Part shown: piece by piece, positions 36,391-46,134 of the stretch
Position numbering within the stretch: the stretch's first letter is position 1
How the letters are laid out: every line of letters starts with the position of its first letter
Assembly: GCF_032062135.1 (NCBI RefSeq)
Contig: NC_092859.1
Coordinates: 44,472,468-44,536,467 of the forward strand
Length of the DNA: 64,000 bases
Direction: 5' to 3'
Source: Pyxicephalus adspersus
Taxonomy: Eukaryota > Chordata > Amphibia > Anura > Pyxicephalidae
Position numbers and translations under genes: made by a program
The notes under the pieces: model-generated
The model's database searches: none
Seen by the model: only the letters and a program-made list of their open reading frames with translations
What the model was told of the DNA's origin: nothing

Positions 36391-36835
36391 TTAACCTCCC
36401 TGGCAGTAAAAATAATGAAAGTTTTTAAATGTAAAAGCGGTACATTAAAAAATCCTCATTATTTTAAATTTCCTGTCCGGTCCCGCCCATCTGCCCAATG
36501 GGCCCGCCCTCCAGTCTAAGACTCGTGAGCAGATTCCTGGCTGGCATCTGCTTCCCCTAGCCTTGTGTCCCCAACGTTCACACACTGGGGATGCAGATGC
36601 CGGCTAGGCATTGCCAGGTTATACAGATGCCCGGCCGGCATCGGCAAGGAAAAAAGATACTGGACAATGCTAGAGGACGCCAAGGACATTGCTGGAGGAT
36701 GCCCCAGGAACATAGGAACATGGTAGGGGCTTTATTCTCCCTGGAAATTCCACCATGAGTGTGGCTCGGGGTTACCGCTTTTGGTATGAAAAATCCACCT
36801 CAAGCCACACTTGGGAATATCGCCAGGGAGGTTAA
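36391..36835. mobile_element. TTAA-flanked DNA element, CCTCCCTGGC ends (437 bp)
   Basis: TTAA occurs at 36391-36394 and 36832-36835. The ends are CCTCCCTGGCAGTAAAAAT and, inverted, CCTCCCTGGCGATATTCCC, a 10-bp perfect terminal inverted repeat. The interior is GC-rich with repeated GGATGC(C) and GCCGGC words (GCAGATGCCGGCTAGGCATT). This family is distinct from the ACCTAAACTCA elements. TTAA duplication points to a piggyBac or Kolobok source. Minus-strand frames at 36516-36713 and 36732-36989 are not genes. Confidence 0.88.
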
Positions 36836-36837
36836 GG

Positions 36838-37167
36838 CAGTCATTCCCAACCAGGGTTTCATGGAATCCTAGAGTTCCTCCAGGGGTTGTTAGGGTTCTT
36901 TGAACTGTTGCTGGATGACCTTTCTTCCAGTGGTGCCTGTCTGGTTTTGTGTCCAACCCATCTTGGCAGAGCCAGTGGCATGACACCAATGATCTTTTCA
37001 GTGGTCTGTAAGGGCGGAATTATGAACCACCACTTGATTCACTCAGTGACCACCAATGTAAGTGACGATCTTCTCACCAATCCCCAAATACTACTTTTTA
37101 AGGGGTTCTGCAAGACCTGATTATTATTTGAAGGGTTTCTCTGGGTTAAAAAGGTGGAGAAACACTA
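36838..37167 (+). mobile_element. hAT-like element (330 bp)
   Basis: The left end is CAGTCATTCCCAACCAGGG and the inverted right end TAGTGTTTCTCCACCTTTTT, a variant of the CAGTG(T)TTCTCAACC terminus. GTTTCATGGAATCCTAGAG and GGGTTCTTTGAACTG follow. The flanks GGTTAAGG (36830-36837) and TCTTAAGG (37168-37175) match at 6 of 8 positions, consistent with an old 8-bp hAT target duplication. The left flank overlaps the TTAA of the neighbouring element, so this one landed at that junction later. Confidence 0.75.
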
Positions 37168-37175
37168 TCTTAAGG

Positions 37176-39310
37176 TATATGGAAACCAGAAGGTTATAGA
37201 TGTAATACAAACAAAAATGGTGGATAATTTATAATGTCATCTCACAGTTTTAATAGAGAAGCAGTGAATTCATACAGTGAGGAGAGAGAAATTGGTATCA
37301 AGTGGGAGTAATATTATAGGATATAGATCGTTCTATGAGTGATGACCTGACCTTGCACTCATTCACTACCATTTGCCAGTATGGATGTTTATTTATGCTC
37401 AGATGATTCAAAGGCTGATTAAATAACTAGGCTGATCAGTATGAAACAATAAAAAGGTGTAAAAATTTCAAAGGATTGTATTTATTATACATGGCAGATT
37501 ACAGGAATGTTTTACATGGTAATATCATAACTAAAGCCAAATGTCCGCTTGCCAATAAACATGGCACGTCAGTGATTGAAGCCCTCCGTAAAATGAACAC
37601 CATACTTTATGGTTCCTGTTCTCCTCCAGGCCTAGTGTTTGCTATGATAATTCTCTCATCATTCTTTCCTATTTTCTATCCATTTTATAGCAGCTCTGGA
37701 GATTGAACAGGTACTAATAATGGCAAGTAATATCTCCTCCAACATAAATAAAACAAATCTCACAGTGCTATGCACCACTAAGACATCAATAAATACACAT
37801 ATGTGTTATATCTCTGTCTAAGGGACAACAAGGGCGTTTTGTAATTTTTAGCTCATTTCACGGTTCACATTTGTCTGTTTAATTTCTGGTTCGTCTGAAG
37901 CTTTGAAATGTCCCGTTGTTGCTTTATGTTGTGAGCAGGAGGCTGTTAATGATTTATACAGCAGCTGATTTTGCCCATAGCGGCCTCACATTGCTTTTCA
38001 GAAGGATCACATGTTGCACAGTGCACAGGGGTGGCTGTATTTGTGCTTCATCAAAAATTTTGATAAGGTCAGATACAAAACACCCACATGAATATTTTAT
38101 TATTTCAAGCCAATGACCCAAAAGTTCTTTTTATTGACAAAATCATCCTCGTAACTTTGTCTTGTTTTCACCTCTCAACATTAGGGTAGAGGTGGAAATA
38201 ATATAATTAGAGGAACAATAAAATTATAAAGTTAAAACCCTACTTTGGGCTTCCAAATTCTATCTTTTGTTCTTTGTGCTCCAATTGACTGTTTTTCATG
38301 CTGTTAGGTTTTTTATAATTTAGAACTTTTCTAAAGTCTTCAGGCTGGGCATTTGATGTAACAAAGTAGAAATACATTACTACAGTGAGCTGCAGGTCCA
38401 GTTTTACAATGACTGTCCAGCATATTAATGCCAGTGCAAAGCATTATTGGAAATGTGGCCTTAAAGCTTAACCTCAGGCTCTCCTTACAAGTGACCCCCC
38501 GCCCCCACACACACACTCTTTTATCGTGGAGGTACACCTAGTTTCTTTGTTATGCTGCACTGCATTGAGTAATTAAAGGTGTGTATTGCAACGCAAAAAT
38601 AATTTGCGCGAACAGAAAAAAAACCAAAACACAAATATTCTTTTACATGGAGATAAACTAGGACATTTGAAAAAAGACTTGGTATTCTTACATTACCTGA
38701 AAATGCATGCCTTCCAAGTAAGACAAGATAGGTGGGTAGTACTTACTGGTATAACAAGAAAATTTTAAGATAATGGAAGAAATTTGGATTCAGCTTCCAA
38801 TGGCAAATTGTATTGAAATCTTTGGCAACCAAATTTTGGGTTAATTGCAAAGCACCTAAACGTAATATTGTTACCAAATTTGCTGTCTAGGCTTCCATGG
38901 GAACCTAAACAAAAAAAAATCTAAAAGAAAGTAATTTTTTGAAGAAAATTAATGTTAATGTATAGGCAAGTTCAGACTGTCATGCTGTCACCTAATGTTG
39001 ATTACTGTAACATTTGACTTTTCAACTTTAACACTGAAAACAGAAATGTTCAGTTAAAAGATTATTCTCTACTCTGCACAATTTGTGTATAGAATAACCT
39101 TTTCAGTTTTGATAAAGAATCCCCTGAACCCTCCATACTAAATCGGTGTTGTAGGGGGTCAACCATGAATAAAGTGCTTACAGAGACTTACTCCAAAGGG
39201 TGTTTATCTTTTTTTTTTCATTAGCAGTGTATTAAACACAAAGCAAAGATTTATTGTTGCAGTGGGCCTGTTCACATGATAGCCTACATCCAGACTCTCT
39301 TGTTCTCTCT
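37176..39310. other. AT-rich stretch, nothing recognised
   Basis: No supported gene. Frames up to 76 codons lack domains. A GACCCCCCGCCCCCACACACACAC tract lies near 38491-38517. Confidence 0.35.
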
Positions 39311-39460
39311 AAACATAGTTACATTGTTAGGTTGAAAAAAGTCCATCAAGTTAAACCGTTGGGGAAGTAAACACATCCCAGATAAAGAATTCTATAGATA
39401 TAGTTGATGGAGAGATTCTGTGAGGCAATTGGATGTTCCATGGATCAACAGTCTCTTTTG
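39311..39460 (+). repeat. Dispersed amphibian repeat, ATAGTTACAT..AGGTTGAAAAAAG type
   Basis: ACATAGTTACATTGTTAGG, TTGAAAAAAGTCCATCAAG and TTAAACC appear in the order of a very common frog and fish dispersed repeat (AGGTTGAAAAAAGACACAAG, TCCATCAAGTTCAACC). The downstream portion to about 39460 is diverged, so the right limit is a guess. Confidence 0.7.
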
Positions 39461-39602
39461 TCTTTACTTTAAATGCCATTGAAGTCCACTTAATGCAGCT
39501 TCCTTTGAAAAAGATGCTGTACTACTCCTTAACTCACTGCAGGTGACCACTCTCATGTAGGCTGAGAGTGCTTTCAACAATAGGGCTGGGCACATGGCTA
39601 CT

Positions 39603-40116
39603 ACCCTGCTTCCCTGAAAATAAGACAGTGTTTTATATTAATTTTTGCTCCAAAAACAATGGACTATGGCTTATTTTCAGGGGATGTCTTATTTTTCATG
39701 AACAACAATTGACATTCATTCTTGAACAAAAAATCAACATTTATTCAAATATAGTCAAATCATCACATTCTGGAATATTATCATAACTCTTCAAACCCTG
39801 AAACCCATCATGAATTTCTTGTTATATTCAGGAACAAAAATCAACATTTATTCAAATCCAGTCAAGTGATCATCCTCTGGAACATCATCATAACTCTCCA
39901 AACCCTGAATTCCATCTTGAATTTCTTGTGACTCCATTTCCTTTAGAATCATTGGCCCCAATTTCTCATGTCTAGCAATAGCCCATTCCTTAAAGGAGCA
40001 CCTCTTGTCCATGTATTTATATATATTGTAGCTTATTTTCGGTATAGGGATTTATATTTCAAGCATCCTCAAAAATACAGAAAAATAATGCTGGGGCTGA
40101 TTTTTGGGGTAGGTCT
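39603..40116 (-). mobile_element. DNA transposon remnant with CCC(T)GAAAATAAGAC ends
   Basis: The left end is CTTCCCTGAAAATAAGACAG and TTATTTTCAGGGGATGTC lies just inside it. The inverted right end is AGACCTACCCCAAAAATCAG with ATAAATCCCTATACCGAAAA further in. The minus strand between 39985 and 39840 still reads as a short peptide, with GPMILKEMESQEIQDG followed by an acidic tail (SYDDVPEDD). This is probably the C-terminus of the element's own protein. A block of about 107 bp is duplicated in tandem inside (39724-39830 and 39831-39935). The superfamily is not assigned. Confidence 0.6.
39724..39935. repeat. Tandem duplication inside DNA transposon remnant
   Basis: GAACAAAAAATCAACATTTA, then CATAACTCTTCAAACCCTGA and GAATTTCTTG, occur in 39724-39830. 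They recur as GAACAAAAATCAACATTTAT, CATAACTCTCCAAACCCTGA and GAATTTCTTG in 39831-39935. The period is about 107 bp. The copies differ at roughly one base in seven, so the duplication is old or was present in the source element. Confidence 0.85.
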
Positions 40117-40215
40117 GTCACTGCTGATTTATAAGCCTGTAGCTTTTCAATCATCACCTGCCCATACCCATCCTGTCCATGTCTTCCCACATTGACAGCA
40201 CTGTTTTTTGTTGCT

Positions 40216-40638
40216 TTAAAGCAGAACCGTCATAAAAAAAAAAAAAAAAACACACTTGCCTTTCGTCCTATGCCGTCCTGGATTTTTCCTTTGCCCCGGG
40301 ACAAGGAAGTCCCAGGCGCTTCTTCCGTCTGCTGCCTACATGACCAATCTTGCCCCGCACTGATGCAAGATTGGGTGATGTATCCTGCTGTAAATGAAAA
40401 AAAAAAGAGTACTGATCTTACTGTGCATGCGGTAAGATTGTTTTTTCCCATTTTGTGGGCGGATTTTTTCATTGCTGGGAAAAACGCCTTGCCCATGCCG
40501 AAGGAAGCAGCCTCCTGGGATACTCTGCTGTAGCAGTAGGGGGGCTACCCCTTTTTTTAATGTATTTAGGAAAAAAACAGACAAACACATCTTTGCTTTA
40601 TATAAAATGGTTATCTAACTGTCATACAGGAGTCTTAA
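40216..40638. mobile_element. TTAA-flanked non-autonomous DNA element (415 bp), copy 4
   Basis: TTAA occurs at 40216-40219 and 40635-40638. The left end AGCAGAACCGTCATAAAAA resembles the AGCAGAAGAAACTAAAAAC left end at 5810. The interior shows the family order: ACACTTGCCTTTCGTCC, CCAATCTTGCCCCGCAC, CTTACTGTGCATGCGGTAAG (40417-40436), and GGAAGCAGCCTCCTGGGATA. A-runs and T-runs sit near the ends. The four overlapping frames of 84-113 codons here are in different frames and strands and are repeat artefacts. Confidence 0.78.
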
Positions 40639-42094
40639 GTTGTATTTTGTTTTTTATTGCAGATGAGATAAAGGCTAGTCCTTGTTTTACCCCCTGCATA
40701 ATGCAGCTTATCTTATAATACACCACAGTCTAGGAGGCAACCACCTGTGATCCAGCTATAGCCGCACATTCCTTACAAGAGATATTCTGCAGCAGCAGTC
40801 CACAATGGCACAATTATTATTACTGAGATTGACAAAACAGTGTAAGAAGTTTGCCCAACTGCCTGGGAACCTGGTCACTACCAGAGCAAGGTAGCGGCCA
40901 GGTTTTTATTTGAGAATGAAACATATTTGAAACTATTTTTTCTTTCAAGCAGCATATTAAAATACAAAAAGCAGACACAGGTACATCATTTTTCATAAAA
41001 CTTTATTACCAGGTTTTGAATTTTACCTGCAGTAACCCTTCAAGACTTTTTACTCCTCACGTAGGCCAGCCAACAATTATAAATAAAGTTATATATTATA
41101 GTATAAAACATTATGTCTTTTTCAATCCTGGAAAAAAATTTAAAAATATTTTTTTAAATTCAGTCTCCAGTTATGCAGTTTATGCAATCCAGGCTCTCCA
41201 CTGAAGGCCAATAAAGTTCTGAGCCTTCTGGGACATATCAAAATTATTACCCACTGTCATCCATTTACAGCTCATCGATAGTATAAAAATATCTGTCCTC
41301 AGCAGACAAGCACAAAAAGACTGTTGTTGACAGATTTTGATGACTGAGAATAACATTTTTAATTAATGTAGGTCAAGATTGTGAAACATTATAAACAATT
41401 GTATTAATTAAAATCATTCTACAGTGCTTTAAATGAATAATAGCAATAAATCAAGTTGTCGTTTTATGATTATGACTTTTTTCTGCTTTTCTTGTGTAGT
41501 TAAGCTTTTCTTTTAAAACAAGGTTTAAGACAAATGATATGTGAAATGTTTCTGGTTCTGGAAAAATTTGTAATGCAACTGTTCTTTGTAGCCTATTTAT
41601 GCAAATATTATTCTACAAAATGAGGAATGAGATCTTCAGAATAATGCCAGGTATTTTTGGAAAGCCTGTAAGTAGGGTCATCACTATGTGCCATGGGGGC
41701 TCATAACTAAAGCCTTAGGGGCCCCTATCTTTTAAATCTCCAAATCAAAGTCAGTTCATTTAATGGTGGAAAATTCTATGTTCATAACCTGATAGGGGTT
41801 TCCAGACCCATGGAGGTCACATATTCTGCAATAGTATTTAACTTTTATTTTGCTAAAGCTCTGCACCTACTCTTTACTCTTCACCATATAATCATAAGGG
41901 GTCTCATCTGGCATTAGATCTTATGATGTTTTAAAACAAAACTGCCAGTACAAGCCAAAGAACAAGGTTTAGTATAGAGAGGAGAGCATATTCTATGTGT
42001 ACTTCAACTGTTCCCTTCACCTGCCTAAGTACCCTTTAAAATTGTTATCTAATTTCCAAAGCTATACTGGTTTATAAATTACAAAGGACTAGTC
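40639..42094. other. AT-rich stretch, nothing recognised
   Basis: No supported gene or repeat. Confidence 0.35.
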
Positions 42095-42145
42095 CAGGGG
42101 TGTCAAACTCAAATACACAATGGGCCTAATTTAAAAACAAAATTG
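42095..42145 (+). mobile_element. hAT-like element, left part (split by L1)
   Basis: It starts CAGGGGTGTCAAACTCAAAT and ACACAATGGGCCTAATTT, a well-known hAT MITE terminus in vertebrates. It is interrupted at 42145 by the L1 insertion and continues at 43156. Confidence 0.8.
42133..42145 (+). repeat. Target-site duplication, left copy
   Basis: AAAAACAAAATTG, repeated exactly at 43156-43168. With the preceding T the match is 14 bp. It bounds the L1 insertion. Confidence 0.85.
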
Positions 42146-43155
42146 GGGGGCGTGTCTGGCCGGCTGCAGGATGGCCGCTTGATCTCTTTGCTCTATACAT
42201 GTAGGAGTCATTAGCTACTATTTCAGCGTCTTTTATCCTCTTATCTCTGGAATTTATTGTACCTTCTGGTGGCCCTTGCCCTTCGGAGCCGGGAAAGCAT
42301 GACAAAAAGAAAGAAGACAAAACCAGAGCCGCGGAAACTCACCAGTTTTTTCAAGTGGCAGGACGTGACAGACTCTCAAGATGGCGTGGGATCGAGGCCT
42401 CCCTCTCCCTCAGCAACTCCGGATTCTCCTGCTTCTCTGTCCTCAGAGGAAACAGGATCTCCCTGCGTGGAAGGCCTGAATTCATTAGCTGGTGAGTCAC
42501 CCGGGTCTACTTATAAATTATCTAAGTTCTCTGTCTCCTGTTCGGCACAATGTTGGAGGAATTGTGGCGAGGTTGGCTCACTGTCCCATATTCTGTGGTA
42601 CTGTAGATCTCTTCGTTCCTACTGGAACAGCATATTTCAGCTGATATATGACATTACTGATCTACAAAAATCACCCACACCCGAATTGGTTATTTTACAT
42701 CTGAACACAGGGCGTTTCCCGTCTGGTGCTAGAAATATTATTATCCAGATACTTTTAATCTCTAAATTGCTTATCACCAGACTATGGAAAAGCTCACAAA
42801 TCCCAAGTCATAGAGAGGTGGTGGTTGATCTGAACCTGTGTTGCGCATATGAAAAAACAATTGATATTCTTAATTTCAGCTATAACAAATTTTTGATCAA
42901 ATGGGACCTTTGGCTAAATCACTCTTCCTGTACTGTGGTTAGGTAATTGATGGACAGTTTATAAAAGATTTTTGTGATTGTGTATGTTTTACTATGTGCT
43001 GTTCTTTAGGTATAGGCAGGTTTCCTTGTTGTTGTTATTGCTGTGGTTGTTTTGTTATTACTGTATTGATATTTTTATACTCTTTTTCTTACTGTTTCCT
43101 TTTTATTTTTGTATTGTAATTTTCAAAAACTATCAATAAAGAAATATTGAACAAT
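42146..43155 (+). mobile_element. Internally deleted L1/Tx1-type LINE (1,010 bp) with both ends
   Basis: The element begins GGGGGCGTGTCTGGCCGGC then ATGGCCGCTTG, a typical 5' end of frog L1-type elements. It ends in a 3' UTR with AATAAA (43135-43140). The 13-14-bp flanking duplication shows one insertion event. A complete element of this type would be several kb, so most of ORF1 and ORF2, including endonuclease and reverse transcriptase, is missing. The remaining ends are joined in one open frame. The insertion split a hAT element, so it is the younger of the two. Confidence 0.85.
42299..42946 (+). CDS. Fused L1 ORF1 N-terminus and ORF2 C-terminus (215 aa)
   Basis: From the ATG at 42299, MTKRKKTKPEPRKLTSFF is a basic start typical of L1-type ORF1 proteins, followed by a P/S-rich section (PPSPSATPDSPASLSSEE). 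Around residues 70-75 (near 42503-42512) the frame passes into ORF2: STYKLSKF, then CWRNCGEVGSLSHILWYC. This is the CX3CX7HX4C cysteine motif found near the end of L1 ORF2 proteins. After it come SYWNSIFQLI and LITRLWKSSQ, and the stop at 42946. No endonuclease or reverse transcriptase remains, so it cannot move itself; it would need an intact L1. The ATG 14 codons upstream in the same frame (42257) lacks ORF1 character, so the one at 42299 is preferred. Whether the fused protein is made is unknown. Confidence 0.7.
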   Translation: MTKRKKTKPEPRKLTSFFKWQDVTDSQDGVGSRPPSPSATPDSPASLSSEETGSPCVEGLNSLAGESPGSTYKLSKFSVSCSAQCWRNCGEVGSLSHILWYCRSLRSYWNSIFQLIYDITDLQKSPTPELVILHLNTGRFPSGARNIIIQILLISKLLITRLWKSSQIPSHREVVVDLNLCCAYEKTIDILNFSYNKFLIKWDLWLNHSSCTVVR

Positions 43156-43320
43156 AAAAACAAAATTGCGGGCCAAACTTGAAACTGAAATAGCACGGCT
43201 AATACAATTTCCTGCGTCAAGAAAACAGTCCAATGCGGGGCTTAATGTTATGTTCCAGTGGCTGGAACTCCCTCTTCACTGAAATAGCACCGCTACTACA
43301 GTTCCCTGCATCTTAGTAAA
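43156..43320 (+). mobile_element. hAT-like element, right part (split by L1), end not found
   Basis: After the duplicated AAAAACAAAATTG it continues CGGGCCAAACTTGAAACTG, the normal continuation of the GTGTCAAACTC element. A 35-bp unit (ACTGAAATAGCAC(G/C)GCTA and CCTGCRTC) occurs at 43183 and 43277, period 94 bp. The expected inverted CAGGGGTGTC terminus was not seen, so the right end is lost. Confidence 0.7.
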
Positions 43321-43976
43321 TTGGCCTAGAAGACTTCTACAAGTTAGTACCCTAACCTTTCAATAATTCTAAATTTTTAGCTGAGCAGAGTTTCAATTGG
43401 TCAAAAAAACTACAAAATTACTCTTTGAAAAAGAAAATAGCAATGAAAATGTTCCATATGTTAACAACATTTGCTGCACAAAATGAGGACTGTCTTTGTA
43501 GGGGTGTACATGTAGGTTTCATGTATGTGGCCCAAAACATAGATGGTTCCTAAAACATACACACAGTATTTTTTGGTTTTATAAAGATAGGCATTTTCAA
43601 ATCTGTTCAAACTAAGAAATGTAAGAGACATCCAGACCGGCCAAAGACCTCAGTACAGAGGTGTCTACTATACTGGCAAACTCTTAAAATATGTATCCAA
43701 TGTTAGTGCACAGTTTGGGACAGACAAATCAGGAAAACAGTCATGCCAATAGAGTTGGCAGGTTAAACCAATCCAGTTCAGAATTTATCACAGTCATTAC
43801 ATACACAGCATGTCAAATGGATCACTGGGGAATGGCATGAGACATCATAGACGAGTAAGGTGACACCCAAAGGAAGACACAGGTTGAGAATAGGGACCAG
43901 GGGAAGACCTGAAGGAGCCAACTAAGTCTAGAAACACTATTAGATGACCATCCAGATAGTGAACAGCCAAAAGAAA
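43321..43976. other. AT-rich stretch, nothing recognised
   Basis: No supported gene or repeat. Confidence 0.35.
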
Positions 43977-43978
43977 TA

Positions 43979-44428
43979 CAGATAGTCCTTGAGTTAAGGA
44001 CATCCGACATACAGATTACTCATAGATACAAATGGGGCTTCCCTTCTCCCTGGTGTGCAGAACATAGGCTTGATGGGGGGGGGGGGGCAGTTTGCATGAC
44101 TTGCAGAAGAAATCATTTGCTGTTCTCCAACATCTTGTAACTCTTTAATGACCACAACAAACTCTGCAGTTGTTTCTTTTTGCAAATCAAAGCACAACTT
44201 GATCCAGAAGTTAACAAGTTTTTTTTTTTAATAAGTTTTTTTTTTGCTTTGTTTGTGATTAACTGATAGTGAGGAGTAACTGACACCACACTGCCTAATA
44301 ATATGTTGAGACAAACATTTGTCCTAATTGCATTTATTAAAATATTGTACCTTTTCTAACTTATATACAAATTCATCTTATGAACAAACTTACAGTCTCT
44401 ATCTCATATGCACCCCGGGGACTACCTG
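43979..44428 (+). mobile_element. Tigger/pogo-like element (450 bp), copy 1
   Basis: TA flanks both ends (43977-43978 and 44429-44430). The left end is CAGATAGTCCTTGAGTTAAG. The inverted right end is CAGGTAGTCCCCGGGGTGC, then AGACTGTAAGTTTGTTC. A G13 run lies at 44077-44089. The interior TCTGCAGTTGTTTCTTTTTG, CAAATCAAAGCACA is found inverted in the copy at 49322, so the two copies are in opposite orientation. The minus frame 43994-44197 and the plus frame 44328-44528 are chance. Confidence 0.82.
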
Positions 44429-44430
44429 TA

Positions 44431-45612
44431 TAACAAATAGCAAACAATTTAAAGGACCTAGTGGACCTGAGGATAATTATGATTTCGTTCTGTTTTGTAA
44501 GACATCAATCATTGCTTTATCCACCTAATCATCAGGACCACAGAAGAGTATGTTTATTTTTCATCATTGCTCCTTTAAGCTTAAGAAAAACATACTTATA
44601 AAAAAGATATCCTGATACTTTCCTGAGCCTACAATCTGTGAAATAATGGAACCTCAGAAAAAAAAATGTTAGTACTTTGGTGGACACTATTTCTCAAAAG
44701 GTTTCCATCATAGTGGAATCAAGTTTTAAGACTTGTACAAATATAATTTAAGTTTACTATAAGCTTAAAAATGAATTAAAGGCTTAAAGAGCGCTTAGTA
44801 TAATGTGGCTGAACTCTGCTCCTGAAAGACTTCAGACGTTCATGGTTTCAGGAGATAGCTACATAAAACCTATTTACATAGTTTAGCTCTAATTAGCCAA
44901 AATCTTTATGTGGTTTGAAGGCATTGAGAGTGTGCTTTCTGCGGCCTGTGAGAGTCGGAATAATGGGAATTTTTCATGTACAGTAAAATAATACAGAGCA
45001 ATCATAGATCAAACAGCTGTTAGACCCCTGAAGTCCCAAAACTTTTCTTTTTACAGGAAAAATAAAGTAATTTTTTTGTGCATTGGAAGACTGTCAAAGA
45101 CTTTTACAGATTTTTATGTTATTACGATCACAATGAATTACCAATTTTTGACACAGGTTCAGCTTATTCTCAATGAGTCTTGGTGACAAAATGAGGCCTA
45201 CTATGGCAAGTGTACAACAATATAACTCATAATAATGATGTTATATTACTTCCTCTACTGAATGTGCATTAGAAAAAAAAAGCTAGAAATCAGGTCACAG
45301 CTTGGGTTCTTGGGCTAGTCACATGCTTGCTTTTTGCATGGTAAATTCAGAGAACAAATAACCAATTTTTCCCCAGTGTCATTGAAAGGAAAGATAACTA
45401 TTGTTTACTACCACAATTTGTAAATTTTCTAACCCAGAAGGTTTACTTCTGCTTTAAGAAAAATATATGTAATATGTACAGCCCCAAATATCTATGAATC
45501 GATTATAAGTGGTTCCTGAAATTCCACTGGGATCTACCATATAATTCTTCATGTGCTTATTTGTTGGTCTACATGAATAGAGCTGACAAGTGCAGATTTA
45601 GGAATTTAGAGC
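44431..45612. other. AT-rich stretch, possible conserved patch at 44800-45010
   Basis: No gene or repeat recognised. The patch with TTTAGCTCTAATTAGCC, TTTATGTGGTTTGAAGGC and GTCGGAATAATGGGAATT has GC-balanced, non-repetitive texture. Inferred only. Confidence 0.3.
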
Positions 45613-45627
45613 TAGTTCTGTATTAGA
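45613..45627 (+). repeat. 15-bp direct repeat, left copy
   Basis: TAGTTCTGTATTAGA, repeated exactly at 46120-46134. It bounds the fold-back element and looks like a target-site duplication. Confidence 0.8.
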
Positions 45628-46119
45628 CACTTTGTAAATCAAAAAATCACAGCATGGGACTTTATAGGCCAATCAATACAAATTTCCTAGTTTTGTTAGT
45701 AAAGTATAACATTTTTATTGAACAAATTTAAAAGTTGTATCTCAAATATAAAACAAATTAAAAAGGTTCAAACCCATGGGATGTGCGTCAAACATCAGAT
45801 TTTCCTGTTTTGGTCCTGAGGAAACGGAATGTATCCGTGAAACGCGTAGATATCAAGAGGGAGCACCCTAGGGGTGACCCCAACAGGAATATTATTGGGG
45901 TTGCACCTTTTTAATCTAAGTTTTATACGTTAGATACAACTTTTATATCTGTTCAATAAAAATGTTATACTTTACTAACAAAACTAGGAAATTTGTATTG
46001 ATTGGCCTAAATAAAGTCCCATACCGTGATTTTTTGATTCACAAACTGTTTGATGTTCTGTCGGGGATGTGGCCTGTAATTACTAGATAGATTGGATATT
46101 ATTTGTTGAAAGATTATTA
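45628..46119 (+). mobile_element. Fold-back element bounded by 15-bp direct repeats (492 bp)
   Basis: The left arm (45628 to about 45775) has ATCAAAAAATCAC, GGGACTTTAT, AATACAAATTTCCTAG and ATAACATTTTTATTGAAC. It is mirrored by the right part (about 45895-46048): GTTCAATAAAAATGTTAT, CTAGGAAATTTGTATT, ATAAAGTCCC and GTGATTTTTTGAT. Between the arms lies the core CCTGAGGAAACGG..GTGAAACGCGTAG (45815-45849). The right side goes on past the palindrome to GTCGGGGATGTGGCCTG, as in the 35.3-35.8 kb copy. Direct repeats of 15 bp are longer than DNA transposons usually give (2-10 bp) and fit a target-primed insertion. Confidence 0.7.
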
Positions 46120-46134
46120 TAGTTCTGTATTAGA
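46120..46134 (+). repeat. 15-bp direct repeat, right copy
   Basis: TAGTTCTGTATTAGA, identical to 45613-45627. Confidence 0.8.

Noticed and set aside
40192..40718. Several overlapping 84-113-codon frames on both strands
   Set aside because: All lie wholly or partly within a TTAA-flanked DNA element; different frames, no shared product.
42257..42298. Upstream in-frame ATG for the fused LINE protein
   Set aside because: The 14 added residues lack the basic character of ORF1 starts; the ATG at 42299 begins the recognisable ORF1 sequence.
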